Assembly: GCA_003971905.1 (NCBI GenBank)
Contig: RSEE01000038.1
Location: forward strand, 248,001 to 312,000
Direction: 5' to 3'
From: Moniliella sp. 'wahieum'
Taxonomy: Eukaryota; Basidiomycota; Moniliellomycetes; Moniliellales; Moniliellaceae
DNA length: 64,000 nucleotides
Shown: positions 12,777 to 23,228 of the stretch, one piece after another
Layout of the letters: each line of letters opens with the position of its first letter
How positions within the stretch are numbered: position 1 is the stretch's first letter
The notes under the pieces: generated by a model
The model's input: the letters and a program-made list of their open reading frames with translations, nothing else
The model's database searches: none
Told to the model about the DNA's origin: nothing
Program-made: the position numbers and the translations under genes

Positions 12777-12862
12777 CCTCCTCAGGCCTGAGCCTCAGGG
12801 TTAGGGTTAGGCCTCAGGGGCCTCAAGCTTCAAGCCGCCTCAGAGGGCCTCAGGCCTAGTCT
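12777..12862. repeat. AGGCCT/AAGCTT repeat patch with interstitial telomere motif
   Basis: A run of AGGCCT and AAGCTT palindromes joined by short spacers surrounds GGGTTAGGGTTAGG (12798..12811), two units of the TTAGGG telomere repeat. The patch lies inside heptamer-family DNA, not at a contig end. Confidence 0.75.
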
Positions 12863-13125
12863 TGTGGCAATATTCTGTAGGAGACATCCGTTTTTCATTC
12901 GCGTTTGAAAGAGAGACCCCTGGGATACGCGCTACGCGCAGGTGGGATCCTGAGGCTGAGGCTCAGGCTCAGGCCTGTGAGGGACTTGAACTGCTTCCAA
13001 CGACAGTAATAGTGATCGATGGGTCGATGCGTGACGCGCGTGATGATCGCCGCCGCACATCCGGAGGTGCATAGCAGCCCATCCTGTGAGTTTCTGCCAC
13101 CGTCCCAGATCTCACTGTGGCAGTG

Positions 13126-13164
13126 TTGAACGTTCGTTGAACGTTCATTAATGATTAATGATTG
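13126..13164. repeat. Heptamer array, ACGT and TTAA cores
   Basis: Units with AACGTT pass into units with ATTAAT. TGAACGTTCA at 13138..13147 is a 10-base perfect palindrome and overlaps TCATTAATGA at 13145..13154. Confidence 0.75.
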
Positions 13165-13614
13165 TTATTTAATGATTCGCAGGGAGGTGTGCGTCTGCGA
13201 TGGCCCGATTGAATACATCAAGGGGCCGGTGGCAAGGAGAGGGACGATGGCCGCTGGGCGCTGGCCGTTGAAAGAAAGTATCACCCGTCGTTGCGCTGAT
13301 CTCGGGTTGCCAGAGTGTCAGCTTCTCAAAGGCAGCCGCAATTTAAGTGAGAATCTCGTTCCACCCCAGGGGGTCATGACCCAACCCGCCACACTGCCCC
13401 CATGCCGCGCTGGCCGGCATCGCCCCATAGCAGCCAGCCGCGCATTTGATGCATGATAGACAGGGCCAGGTGGAGCAATTATTGCCTCTTCTGCCTTGGG
13501 GCGCCGACGAGCACTTTCTACCGCCTCTTCGCCTCTTGCATCTTCCTCTTCTTGGCCTTTGGGTCAAAACTCCGTCGCTTCCCTCCCTCCCACCACCCCC
13601 ACCACCCCACCGCC

Positions 13615-15516
13615 ATGACCGACTACCTCGACGACCCGCAAGCTAACCCTGACTTCCCCATCCCGGCCGTTCCTAGCGGCCAAATCAGCCCTTCCACTGG
13701 CCACCCACCTGCAGTGGCCGCCTCGGACCTCGCCAGCACCCACTTTGACATTGCCATCGTAGGAGCTGGTGTGGTTGGTGCTTCGCTCGCCTACGCACTC
13801 GGCCGTAGCGGTCGCACCGTGGCCGTGGTCGAACGGGACTGGAGCGAGCCCGATCGGATTGTAGGGGAGCTGTTGCAACCCGGGGGCGTGCGCGCACTCG
13901 CGTGCCTCGATTTGCTGGACACCATGGAAGGAATCGAAGCTGTTCCCGTCACCGGATACCAAGTGTTCAATGGCGAGGAGAGCGTCCATATCCCGTACCC
14001 TTCCGCTGACGCCGTCGCGAACCTCAAGCCCCACACGCGTGGGTTGGTCGGAAAGGATGGTCGATTGGAAGGCCGTGCGTTCCACCACGGTCGGTTCATC
14101 CAGAAACTCCGCGCTAAGGCATTGGCTCAAGAGAACGTCACGTGTATCGAGGCTACTGTGCGCGACTTGGAAGAGGACCCGGCGTTGGGCCATGTGACAG
14201 GGCTGAATGCGGTGCGCAAGACCGGCCCTTCCAAGACGGAAGAACAGCTGGCCATCCGGGCCGATATGACCATCGTGGCCGATGGCATCTTTAGCAAGTT
14301 CCGCGGGGCCTATGGTACCACCATCAAACCTCAATTGCGCAGCCACTTTGTCGGGCTCGAGTTGGACCACGCGCCCATGCCTCAACCGCACCACGGCCAC
14401 GTCGTTCTGGCGCCCAGTGGACCCGTTCTGCTCTATCAAATCGCCGAATCCAAGCCTGCCGCCGATGGCACCATCGCTGTCCACTCCACTCGAATCTTGA
14501 TCGATTTCCCGGGCGACCAAAAGCCCAGTGCGACCAAGGGCGATTTGCCCCAGTACATTCGTCATCACGTCGCGCCCTACCTACCTACCGGTCTCGACCA
14601 AGCTCTGCTCAAAGAACTCGATCTGATCGAGCAGGGTAAAGGATCCAATCGGCTGCGCACCATGCCCAACTCTTTCCTTCCCCCGAGCGTGCAAGGTCAG
14701 TCCCGTTTCCGCCGTGGCTGCGTCGTGGTAGGGGATGCGATGAACATGCGCCACCCCTTGACCGGTGGCGGTATGACTGTCGCATTCTGGGACGTGGTGC
14801 TGCTCACCAACATTCTCAATGGCGGCGCCTGGTACCCCGGCAAGGGCAGCCCACTCGAGCGCAAACCCGGTAAGCTGGATCTTCGCCGTTGGGATCCTCA
14901 AGTCCGCCCGGCTTTGCTCCAGTGGCACTGGGACCGTAAAAATTTGGCCAGCGTGATCAACGTACTGGCTATCGCGCTCTACAGTCTCTTTGGCGCGGCC
15001 GACGATAACTTGCGCGTCCTGCGCGAAGGCTGCTTCAGGTACTTTGAGCGGGGGGGTAGCTACGTTGACGGTCCGGTCCGTCTCTTGTCGGGCACCACGC
15101 CTTCGCCTGCACTGCTCTTTTACCATTTCTTCAACGTGGCTCTCTACAGCATCTATGCCCTCTTCTTCCTCCCGCACCGGCACGTGGAACGGGGCAAGAC
15201 GGTGGTGCGCAAAGCTACCTTGGCTGAGTACCCTGCCTTATTCCTGCGCAGCATCATGGTTCTCTACACGGCTACCACCGTCTTTTTGCCCATTGTCTTT
15301 ACCGAGCTCAGAATGAACCGACCCGACTTTTCGCATACCCCGCGCAAGTCGGGTGGGTTTGTTCCTAAAGACGCTACGGGTCCCTGCACCTTTGCTCGGT
15401 TCTTGATCTTGGTCTGCTTGGCTATCATTACCTCGGCCTGGACCATCTTTAACCCCGATCGTCGTCCTGAGCTCTTTGCTTCCTCCCGCCTTAACATAAC
15501 GGTGGCCAGCGCATAA
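13615..15516 (+). CDS. ERG1: Squalene epoxidase (squalene monooxygenase)
   Basis: FAD-dependent monooxygenase of the ER that converts squalene to 2,3-oxidosqualene in ergosterol synthesis; it is the allylamine antifungal target. The single intact exon encodes 633 residues, longer than the roughly 500 of yeast. The start at 13615 follows a CCACC-rich leader; an in-frame upstream ATG at 13453 would add 54 poorly conserved residues and is not preferred. Visible motifs: the dinucleotide-binding GAGVVG (residues 50-55), RIVGELLQPGG (81-91), the ADGIFSKFR loop near 225, and the FAD-contact GDAMNMRHPLTGGG (373-386). Hydrophobic segments near the C-terminus (YSIYALFFL, TTVFLPIVF, FLILVCLAIITSAW) fit ER membrane anchoring. 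No frame errors occur over 1.9 kb, in contrast with many neighbours. Confidence 0.97.
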   Translation: MTDYLDDPQANPDFPIPAVPSGQISPSTGHPPAVAASDLASTHFDIAIVGAGVVGASLAYALGRSGRTVAVVERDWSEPDRIVGELLQPGGVRALACLDLLDTMEGIEAVPVTGYQVFNGEESVHIPYPSADAVANLKPHTRGLVGKDGRLEGRAFHHGRFIQKLRAKALAQENVTCIEATVRDLEEDPALGHVTGLNAVRKTGPSKTEEQLAIRADMTIVADGIFSKFRGAYGTTIKPQLRSHFVGLELDHAPMPQPHHGHVVLAPSGPVLLYQIAESKPAADGTIAVHSTRILIDFPGDQKPSATKGDLPQYIRHHVAPYLPTGLDQALLKELDLIEQGKGSNRLRTMPNSFLPPSVQGQSRFRRGCVVVGDAMNMRHPLTGGGMTVAFWDVVLLTNILNGGAWYPGKGSPLERKPGKLDLRRWDPQVRPALLQWHWDRKNLASVINVLAIALYSLFGAADDNLRVLREGCFRYFERGGSYVDGPVRLLSGTTPSPALLFYHFFNVALYSIYALFFLPHRHVERGKTVVRKATLAEYPALFLRSIMVLYTATTVFLPIVFTELRMNRPDFSHTPRKSGGFVPKDATGPCTFARFLILVCLAIITSAWTIFNPDRRPELFASSRLNITVASA

Positions 15517-16462
15517 CCGGGGGCTATCTTGACCCTGGACAGCCGCCTCAAGGGGCTGGTATTATGTCGGATTTCCGCGCACTGCTGCTCCGCACCCGTA
15601 CAGGTTGATGTTGTGTGTCGCTCTGTGCCCTTGAATCCATTTACGCGTCTCGTTCCCTATGAGAAAAAGAATTAAAGCACGTACGACTCTCATTTCTAAC
15701 ATCATTGGGCGGGCGGGGGAGGGGGTGGAGGGGACGAGTGGTATACCATGGAGTCACGGCCATGTTCGCTTCCCGTTACTTGGATTCATACTGGGGTCGC
15801 AGCAGTCAGTACTCAGTTCTATTTCGTCCCGGTTGTGTGAAAGTGGAGTTGAGATATGAGATCGTCCCATCGTTTTGGAACACCAACACTTGTAGCCAAA
15901 CCCAGCTTGGGTGGCTTGTGCGTGGGTGGTAGAAGGCCTGTTTGATATGCGGCAGTACTGCGTCCACCATATCTGACCGTATGTTCTCGCCACTTGGCAT
16001 CAGATGCGCCTTTGAACGCCTCGATCTGGCTCATCATGCAGTGGTGGTTCAAGCTTTGCTTCGTCGATCATGGCCTAGCGTGAACAAGGATGTCGCGCGG
16101 ACGAGAGAGAGCTCAATAATACTGCTCGTCGAGGGCAGCATGACTTGCAACATCCAATGTGAGGCAAGGCAACTGGCAAGGCAATCAGATGGAGGCTCTG
16201 CCACCTGCAACAACAACTCACCCCTTTTCCCTCTCTGCAGTCTGTGGCACTTGTGTCTCATTTGAATTGGACTCAGTTTACCGAGGGGGCTAGGATGCCA
16301 TCCTTGTTCGGCTCCGAGTCAAGCTGTGGCCGTAACTAGTTGCCGAGTATGCAATAGTGGTGTAGAGAGCCGAAGGGGATATACGACACATTATAGTGGA
16401 AAGAGGAAAGCGACAGACACAGAACGTTCAGTCGTGGGTTGCGAGAGCGGGGAGGAGAGGCC
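15517..16462. other. Intergenic region between ERG1 and JAC1
   Basis: Convergent 3' flanks. Small open frames show no homology I can recognise. A purine-rich G tract lies near 15710-15730. No RNA gene or repeat array is seen. Confidence 0.45.
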
Positions 16463-17149
16463 TTATTCGTCGAATTGACTCAAGCCCTGGCGGGCTTGCT
16501 GGATAATGTTGCCAAAGTATTTGAGGCTAGCGATTTGGCTTTTGATCACCTCCCAATCGGGGCCTCGGCGGCCAGTTGGTCGGCAATGGCCTGTTCCGCC
16601 TCGGCCAAGGGCGGTTGGGCGGTTGCCAAGACATCCTGGAACGCTTCCTTGTCCTCCGCCTCCTCCAGCTGCTCTTGCAACTCGAACACATGCGCCAACA
16701 GCACCGGATCAGTCAGACGCGCTTCTTCGTCAATGTTGGCAGGAGTGTATGTCTCGAGCTAAAAGAGAGCAAAGGAGTTAGGCAATGCGTGATGCGGGGG
16801 GCTGGGGGAAGGGAGAGGGGTGCGTACAAGGTAGGTAGCGCGGGGCAGGGGGTCCCGTAGTGTTTCGTAGCGCGGTTGACAACGGCTGAGCGCTCTGCTG
16901 CAGCCTCCTGTTCGGCAGGGGTGGCGTTGACCATGCGGTCGGGGTGGGTGAGCGCCTGGGCTCGGCGCCAGGCTGCCTTGAGCGCCCCGGGTCCACCGCC
17001 CATTTGGGCGAGCGAGGCGCTGGCGAGGTGGGCGCCAGCAGCTGGTAGTAGGGGGGGAGTCCCGACGCGGGTGTCGCATGCAGCGCGCGCACCAGCGCTA
17101 CACGCGCCTCCAGCGCCAGCGCCGGGCGTGCGAGGCGGAAAGGCAGCAT
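16463..17149 (-). CDS. JAC1: Mitochondrial J-protein co-chaperone Jac1/HscB
   Basis: Jac1 recruits the mitochondrial Hsp70 to the scaffold Isu1 in Fe-S cluster assembly. The start at 17149 gives an arginine- and alanine-rich presequence (MLPFRLARPALALEARV). The J-domain follows: YYQLLAP, LKAAWRRAQALTHPDRMV with the HPD motif at about 16938-16946, then AYETLRDPLPRATYL. An intron at 16759..16827 (GTACGC donor) precedes the HscB C-terminal domain: LLAHVFELQEQLEEAED, WEVIKSQIASLKYF and a final QFDE before the stop at 16463. Frame changes near 17040 and 16868 and at a G-run at 16559-16562 split the protein, and each fits a single-base error. The domain order is complete, so a functional gene is likely. 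Confidence 0.85.
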
Positions 17150-17687
17150 GGCGGGGAGGATGCGGGCCTTGCTGAACGCACCGAGCCTGCGACCGAGGCT
17201 GATGTTGCTCAGCGTAGTCCGAGCCCAAGAAGCCACCACGTGCAATTTGAACGTTCAGTCTCCAGGGTGTGTCACATGTGACATGAGGCATCACATGCAT
17301 TACAACACGACATATCACACTCAAGGGAGAGCTGTCCCAGATCTCATGCATCATCATGCATCATGCATCATGTCCCTTCCGCTCGATTTCAATTTCTCGT
17401 GTCACATGGACATTTCATATTGCACAAGAGGCCCATCGAGCATCGAGGCCAACCATCTCAAACTCCGACGCGAATCGCTGTACCGAGGGGGTCAAAATAC
17501 TACTCCGGCTTTTGCTCTTGCCGCGTAGAGTGACTCCCCATCCATCAGCCATCTCTGGCGTGGAGCGTGGACTAGCCAAACTGTACCGACCTGGTTGCGA
17601 TCAACTACCTACAGTTCGCTCGGTCCATTTCCTGCTGCTGTTTTGGGACGGCGTAGTTGCTGATGGCGTTACAATACACGACTTAAG
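17150..17687. other. Spacer with TCACATG and TCATGCA repeats
   Basis: No gene seen. It holds a TGAACGTTCA palindrome at 17248..17257, a TCACATG cluster at 17272..17300 and a TCATGCA array at 17344..17372. This would be the JAC1 promoter side. Confidence 0.6.
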
Positions 17688-18155
17688 CTATTCCCGTGCC
17701 TTCCGGCGTACACTGGCAGGCGTAAAAACAGCCGCCTCCTTCTGCAGGTCCCGTAGCACTGGTGCCGCCGAGGCAATCACCGCCCTTGCTGGCAGGAGCG
17801 CGGGTGGTTGCAGAGGCGGGAGGGGAGCGGGGGCTGGGGCTGGGGCGGTCGTAGCCGCAGAGGAGGACTCGTTGCCACTCCAATAGGATGGGGGCTCGTC
17901 CTTTTCGGTCCAGCCTTCAATCCTAGCCGAAGGGGGTGCAGGTCCCGGCGGAGCGGAATGGAGCGCAAGTCGAGCTTGGGTAAAGGCCTCGGTGCTGGGC
18001 GGGCGCTGAGGTGGAAGGGAGCGGGTTGCTGCAGGTCCTGCCATTCGCCGCCGCCAGAGGTGGTCAGAGGTTAGAGACGGAAGCACAAATTAAGGAAACG
18101 CATACATACGTGGGTCGTACTCGTACGCCGCCGCGTTGGCCTCCTTGCTGGCCAT
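17688..18155 (-). CDS. Small intact two-exon protein of unknown function
   Basis: 131 residues. Exon 1 (18155..18110) encodes MASKEANAAAYEYDP. The intron is 18038..18109 (72 nt; GTATGT donor, CTAAC branch, CAG acceptor). Exon 2 (18037..17688) joins in frame and ends at TAG. The middle is Pro/Ala-rich and carries GWTEKDEPPSYWSGNES. The C-terminus is basic and ends KEAAVFTPASVRRKARE. The short F-x-P-x-x-V-R-R-K tail resembles tails seen in some small nuclear or splicing-associated fungal proteins, but I do not recognise the family. Intact frame and clean splicing support a real gene. It lies head-to-head with the gene starting at 18873. Confidence 0.65.
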
Positions 18156-18260
18156 GCTTGCCGGCAAGGCGCTCGGTGCGGGGAGGAGGGGTACGGCGGT
18201 TGTGGATGGATGGAAGAAGTGTGGAGAGATGGCAGCTGCAATGGCAGGCATTAGCCGGCC

Positions 18261-18295
18261 TGAATATTGAATGTTGAACGTTGAACATTGAAATA
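18261..18295. repeat. Heptamer array with complementary cores
   Basis: Successive 7-base units begin TGA and carry cores ATAT, ATGT, ACGT and ACAT. ATGT and ACAT are reverse complements placed on either side of the self-complementary ACGT, so the array can still fold on itself around ACGT with one G-G mismatch per unit. Confidence 0.85.
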
Positions 18296-18872
18296 GCCCT
18301 GCGCTCTATTTCTGGCCGTCTGGCCGTAATTTCCCACTGAGACCTAACCGGTCTGAGATCTCGGGATGTGAGCCTCTCAAGTGTAAGTGTGTGTTAGCAT
18401 GTACTAGCCTGACTTGTCACTGTGACAAGCTGACCAGCTGCATGGACAGCTGAGTTCGCGGCAATCGCGATCGAGTAGAGGTCCTTCCTTTCCTCCCGCC
18501 ACCTCACTTTCCTCTCCCATGGCTCTCCACTCGATAGCGGGCGCAAAAAGTTGTCTGCTGCACCCCGTACCCCCAAAAGCGTGGCGGCGACCATGGGGTG
18601 CAGGTCGCAATGGACACCGTGGCGCTATGCCTCCCGCCACACCCCTCCTCGCCCCCCGGACACGCCCGCCTGGCTCTGGTCCCTCGTGGCACCTTCCACA
18701 CCCTCCCTTCCCGCCTTCCGCCGTTCCTCCTGGCCAATTTGCTTTTCACATCCCCGCTCCTGCATACACGACCAGCGGAAATCTCATCAACAGCCAAGCC
18801 TTCTATTGGCGTCCATATCACACCCACGTCCTTCGCCACTTTATCGAACCGTAGGCGCCCACTCTTCCAGCC

Positions 18873-20978
18873 ATGTCTATCCTAACCCCGAGTCAGAGAA
18901 AAATGCCGAGATGGACTCGATAACGGGCGAAGGATGGTTGCGTTCCAGATTTGTCGGCTCCTGGGCTCGCATCTTTGGCGGTCCATTTTGACCAAGCAAG
19001 AGACCGCGTCACACCCGAGATACGCAACGGTGCACTCAATGTACTGTACGACTACTGCGAGAGCTCCTCGCGCTCCGTTCGCTTCATTGGTTACCGCAGC
19101 TTGGTGGAGCTTTCCTTTGCCGATCCGCTTGTGGTGCGACGCAACGTGGATGTACTGATCCAGTTGTTGGTGATACAGCATAAGGGAAGAGCGGTTGATC
19201 AAGGCGGGATTGCGCACTTTGCTCAGCCTTGAACCTGAGAAGACACTGGAAATGCTGCTGGCGCCGAATCGCTTTCATCCCCCAACATACGCAAATCCCT
19301 TCTTTATTTTTCGCAGTGGCAGTGATGCCGTCTCCCGGGAAGGAAACGTCAGATGGCATGCCCGCCACAGAAAAGGACAGCTTTCCTACCCTACTGGCTT
19401 CTAACCAAGAACTTCAGGCAACTCGCCCTTCGTCTCGCCGAGATCTCATCCTTCCATCTCAAGAGGAGAAAGAGGGAGAGTATGGTGGAGTCGTACGTGG
19501 TCACACTTCCCGATCAGAAATGGGACTTGGATATTGTCTCTCGGTTGCTTTTCGGTCATGAGGGGAAAGCGGCCTGACTCACCTCTGGAGCGAAGAGCCC
19601 AGTTCGTATCGCGTCCAAGCGGCTAGGCAAGCGCTGCTCGACTCCCTCCTTTTACGGGGAGCAGAAAATTGGTGATGATGATGCTTTATTTGCGCTCTCT
19701 GCCGCCCAATGCGCGCGTCGGACCAAATCCAGGCGAGACGGAGGCAATATTGGAAGTGTGGAAGGACACACTTCCTCGTCTTAGTAAGAATGAGGACCGC
19801 ACTAATACTGATCATGCGGTGACCATGGACCGTTCGGTTGGGCTCGCACGAGACACAAAAGGGCCATCATACGAGTGCTCCAGTACCTCCGTCAGGAGGA
19901 ACCTTTGTTCCTGTCACGTTCACCCGCCGGGGGCAAGAGGGCGGCCAAAGTGCAAGTTATCTATGAGAGTTTCCGCATTGGTTGCCTTGGGGACGATGGG
20001 GATTCAACACTACAGCTCGTGTCGCCCGGGGTGAAGGTATGCTTGACCAGACTGGCAGCGCTAGCGGCGCTGGCCCGCCGACAGGTTGCTCTACGACACA
20101 TGACCGGCGGAGCTTATGATACGCACCTTGTCCAGCCGTTGTTTGAAGGTTTGATCAGCACCCCCATCCCGTCTGGGGAGGGGGCGCTGAGCATGTACTT
20201 GCGCTCGAGTGCGCGGAGGCGCATTTTGGGGTCTTTCCATGGCTTTACCTTTGGTATGTTATCTCTCTTTGCTTTGATACACACCCTGACTATCATATCC
20301 CTTGCCGATGACTAGCGCTCCCAACAGTCGGTACCCATGGCGTCGGTGACGGATAGCCCTGCGGCACAAGAAGTCTTGCAACGCTGGCTAAAATGGCTGC
20401 GCACGGATCGCCAGTTACACAGGAGGTGGCCAAGAGAGGGCCAGCGAGAAGGTTTACCTCTCAATCTTGCTTCGAACCATTGAAGAGATCAGTTGCCAGT
20501 TACTCCTCCCTGCCTACCAGCGGACCGCACTCGACTTACCACCCGTCTGGATTGGCATCTCGGCGCCCCCTCTCGACCCAAGTGCCCAGCTTCTCAATGG
20601 GCTTTCACTTGATCTACCCAGACGACCATCTCCCCCCTTCGCGACAGCTGCGGTAAGGCCGCTGAACATCCGTGGCATAGCCGGGGCACGAAGCGATCCC
20701 ACGTCGAGGAAAGCGTGCACTTGGTGAATGGAACTCTAACCCCCACAGTGGTATCAATCAAGGGCAGTGCACGTACGATTGCCTCATTGCCCGTGGCCAA
20801 GCCCCCACTCAATCCGCCGCAACCTTCCATCGCCGCTGCGCATTGTGCCCAGCTTCAGCCCGAGGCCCCACCCCAAGGTAAATTGTTGGGCAACGTGGAG
20901 CCAAAGCCCACTGGCCAGAGTTTGATCCAGGAGTGGCCACTAGCCCTCCCCCACGGACGCAAGAAGCAAAGGTGCTAA
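18873..20978 (+). CDS. Unassigned helical (HEAT/ARM-like) protein
   Basis: Long protein-like segments on the plus strand change frame several times. The start at 18873 (MSILTPSQRKMPRW) is tentative. Segments in order: NGALNVLYDYCESSSRSV with RFIGYRSLVELSFADP (near 19025-19130), GLRTLLSLEPEKTLEMLL (near 19200-19260), KWDLDIVSRLLFG (near 19520), IIRVLQYLRQEEPLFL and KVQVIYESFRIGCLGDDG (near 19865-20000), EVLQRWLKWLRTDRQLHRRW (near 20370-20430) and a Pro-rich tail ending GRKKQRC at 20978. Regular amphipathic helices suggest an alpha-solenoid such as a symplekin-type or similar scaffold, but I cannot fix the family. A canonical signature is absent and the exon structure is not resolved. It shares a 0.7 kb divergent promoter with the small gene upstream. 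Confidence 0.5.
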
Positions 20979-21868
20979 AAGTGTTACACGGATTACAGTT
21001 CGGTCGTATTACATGCCGTTATAGTCGTCAACATGAAGAAGGAAGATCTCGAAAGAAATGCACATGTTGCTGCATTCATAGTAGAAGTTTATGAATGGAG
21101 GGGAAAGTGAGACGAAATACAGCAGTGTGATTCTTTTTCCGCGAAAGGAGGCAATGGGGAGGAGGAGGAGGATGAAGAAGGGAAAGGGAAAAAAGGGGAA
21201 GAGGAGACGACATGTCATACCATACTATCGGCCTATCTACTGAGGATGGTGGGAAATAATGCGGCATTATGAATGAGGATGAAGATCCTTTCAGTGTACA
21301 GCAATAGAATGTGACCCACTTGGCCACCTTAATTTCGTAGACCACAGCCATTTTCTTTTCAAGCGGAAGGGGCGGGCGTCGAGCAGCTGGTTTCCTCCTT
21401 GAGAGGGAAAAGGCGGAGAGACAAGGGATGTATGTCCCAACAGATGTGACAGGTTGTTGGACCCGTGGTCCCGTACTTAGGCCAAGGTGCCTCATCACCC
21501 TTCACCCCTGATTTGTCCTCCCAAGCCTCCACGTGATACTCAGGCTTGTTTGAAACCCCTGTCTCTAGGTTGGCACAAGGCTTAGACCCGAACCACACCA
21601 CCATCGCGATTGCATTGCTCTACATCTCCAGAGGTTCTTCACCCAATCCCTTGGGTTCCTCCGGTCTTACACGGGTCAAACGTGACCGTACTGACCTTCA
21701 GCGTATATATCTTTCGTCTTTACTGTTCGATAGCATCCCCTCTCTTCGTGTGCATCTGGACCACCGCACCATCCATCCTCCATTGAGAATATGAGACACA
21801 TGTCGCCGCAGAATATACATACGTGTGTTGTGCACGTTTTCATATCGATTACATTGCTTGCTGCCGGC

Positions 21869-21935
21869 TTGAGCGCTTGAGCGCTCAGGCTGAGCGCCAC
21901 TGAGAGGGCTGAGCCTCAGCTCTGGGGCTCTGGCA
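21869..21935. repeat. GCGC-core heptamer and TGAG palindromes
   Basis: TGAGCGC units run in both orientations, forming TGAGCGCTCA, followed by related GAGGCTGAG-like steps. This is the GCGC member of the heptamer family. Confidence 0.65.
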
Positions 21936-22106
21936 GCTCTCGCCTACACAATAAATCGCATTTGCGTCTCTGCGAGCCGGTCTACTCTCAAAAGTTTTTT
22001 CACCCGGTTGTGGCTCTCTCAGTGTGTTAAACTGCATGAAGCAGGCTGAAGCTTGGGGCTTGTGGAGGTTGTGGAGGTTGGACGCTGGAGCGTTTATTAT
22101 GGCAGG

Positions 22107-22162
22107 TGACCGGTGAAGCTTGAAGCTTGAAGCTTGAAGCTTGGAGCTTGGTACCTGAAAAA
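22107..22162. repeat. Longest phase-perfect heptamer array
   Basis: Eight 7-base units are in perfect register. Cores are CCGG, then AGCT four times, then a TGG-AGCT variant, a TGG-TACC variant and a decayed unit. The exact 7-base phase through three different core types is the clearest single example of the family. Confidence 0.9.
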
Positions 22163-23187
22163 CGTTGCTGAGATGTCGACGCTAAAAGAGTCAATTAGGT
22201 ATCGGCTATTATATATGCATCTCAGGGACTATCTTACGGCAAACAAGACTGTTGAATGTATGATGTGGAACAAGGCAGACAGAGTGTGACATGTGACTAC
22301 GCCAGGAAAGACATCATCGGTGATCGATAAGGCCCAAGCCCCCTGCCCCACCCCCCTAAGGCGTAACCCGTAAGACCTAAGGAAAGGGACAAATCAGAGA
22401 AACAGCGACGAGAACGGTCATGACACGGAGCGAAGACCTGGTGGGTCAGTCTGGAGGGCGTCCGGTCGCTCCGTGCGGCATTGATGGTTACGGTCACCGA
22501 CGGTCATCGGTCATATCGAAGTCTATAGTCAGCACGGCGGAGGACGATGGAGTAACTAGTAAGGCGAATGACTCTTGTGCATGACCCTCCGACCCCTAGT
22601 TCCTCAGGCCTGCGACATCTGAGATGAGCAGAGATCCTCGAAGTCGAGAGGGAGTGCGCACAGCGCGCGAGTGTGGAGCCTATTACGTATGCGAATTAAG
22701 CGAGCGTCACCGGCTCACCGACTCACCGAACAACCTGAAGTCTGTGCGGGGGAATCTGACAGCACTATCTCCAAGCCCAGGCTTGCTGTGGCTGGCGATA
22801 ATTGATAAGGCTTGGCGCTGGCGTGCGCTTGCCGGACGTGTTTGAGTACGTACGTACTGTGTTCCTTGGTATACTTTAAGCGGGCTTGCCAAGACGCACG
22901 TCTCAACTACATCGATCATGCATCAGGTCGATCAGGGCTCCAGCGCGCTCCAGCCCCAGGAGGCCCCAGGGCTTCAGGTTCCTCAGCGCCTCAGCGTCCA
23001 GCCTCAGGGCATCGTTGTGCCGAGTGCGTCCTCGTGCGCGGCGGGGCAGACGGCGGAAATGGACGTCCGGATTTGCCGAACGGCGTTTGCACCGCGTGAC
23101 AAAATTTTTATGCCGGCACCGGGCCAGTGCATAACCCGCGGCCTCATGTATCGGCGCACTATCAGCCAGGCACCGATCCAACGGAGA

Positions 23188-23228
23188 TTGAACGTTTGAA
23201 CGTTGACATTGAACATTGAAGATTGATT
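23188..23228. repeat. Heptamer array, ACGT and ACAT cores
   Basis: TTGAACGT units (8-base spacing) pass into TGAACAT-like units just upstream of the amino-acid transporter gene. Confidence 0.7.

Larger units (their letters stand above)
9339..13614. other. Gene-free region before ERG1
   Basis: No open frame looks like a protein. GC-rich sequence to about 9740 (probably the GAF gene promoter) gives way to more AT-rich DNA at 10.0-12.4 kb with no recognised element. Later parts hold heptamer arrays, a 15-base C-run at 12645-12659, a telomere-like motif, and from 13560 the CT-rich 5' flank of ERG1. Confidence 0.5.

Noticed and set aside
13453-13614. Upstream in-frame ATG extending squalene epoxidase by 54 residues
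   Set aside because: The extension is leader-like and CT-rich; the ATG at 13615 has a better context and fits the family.
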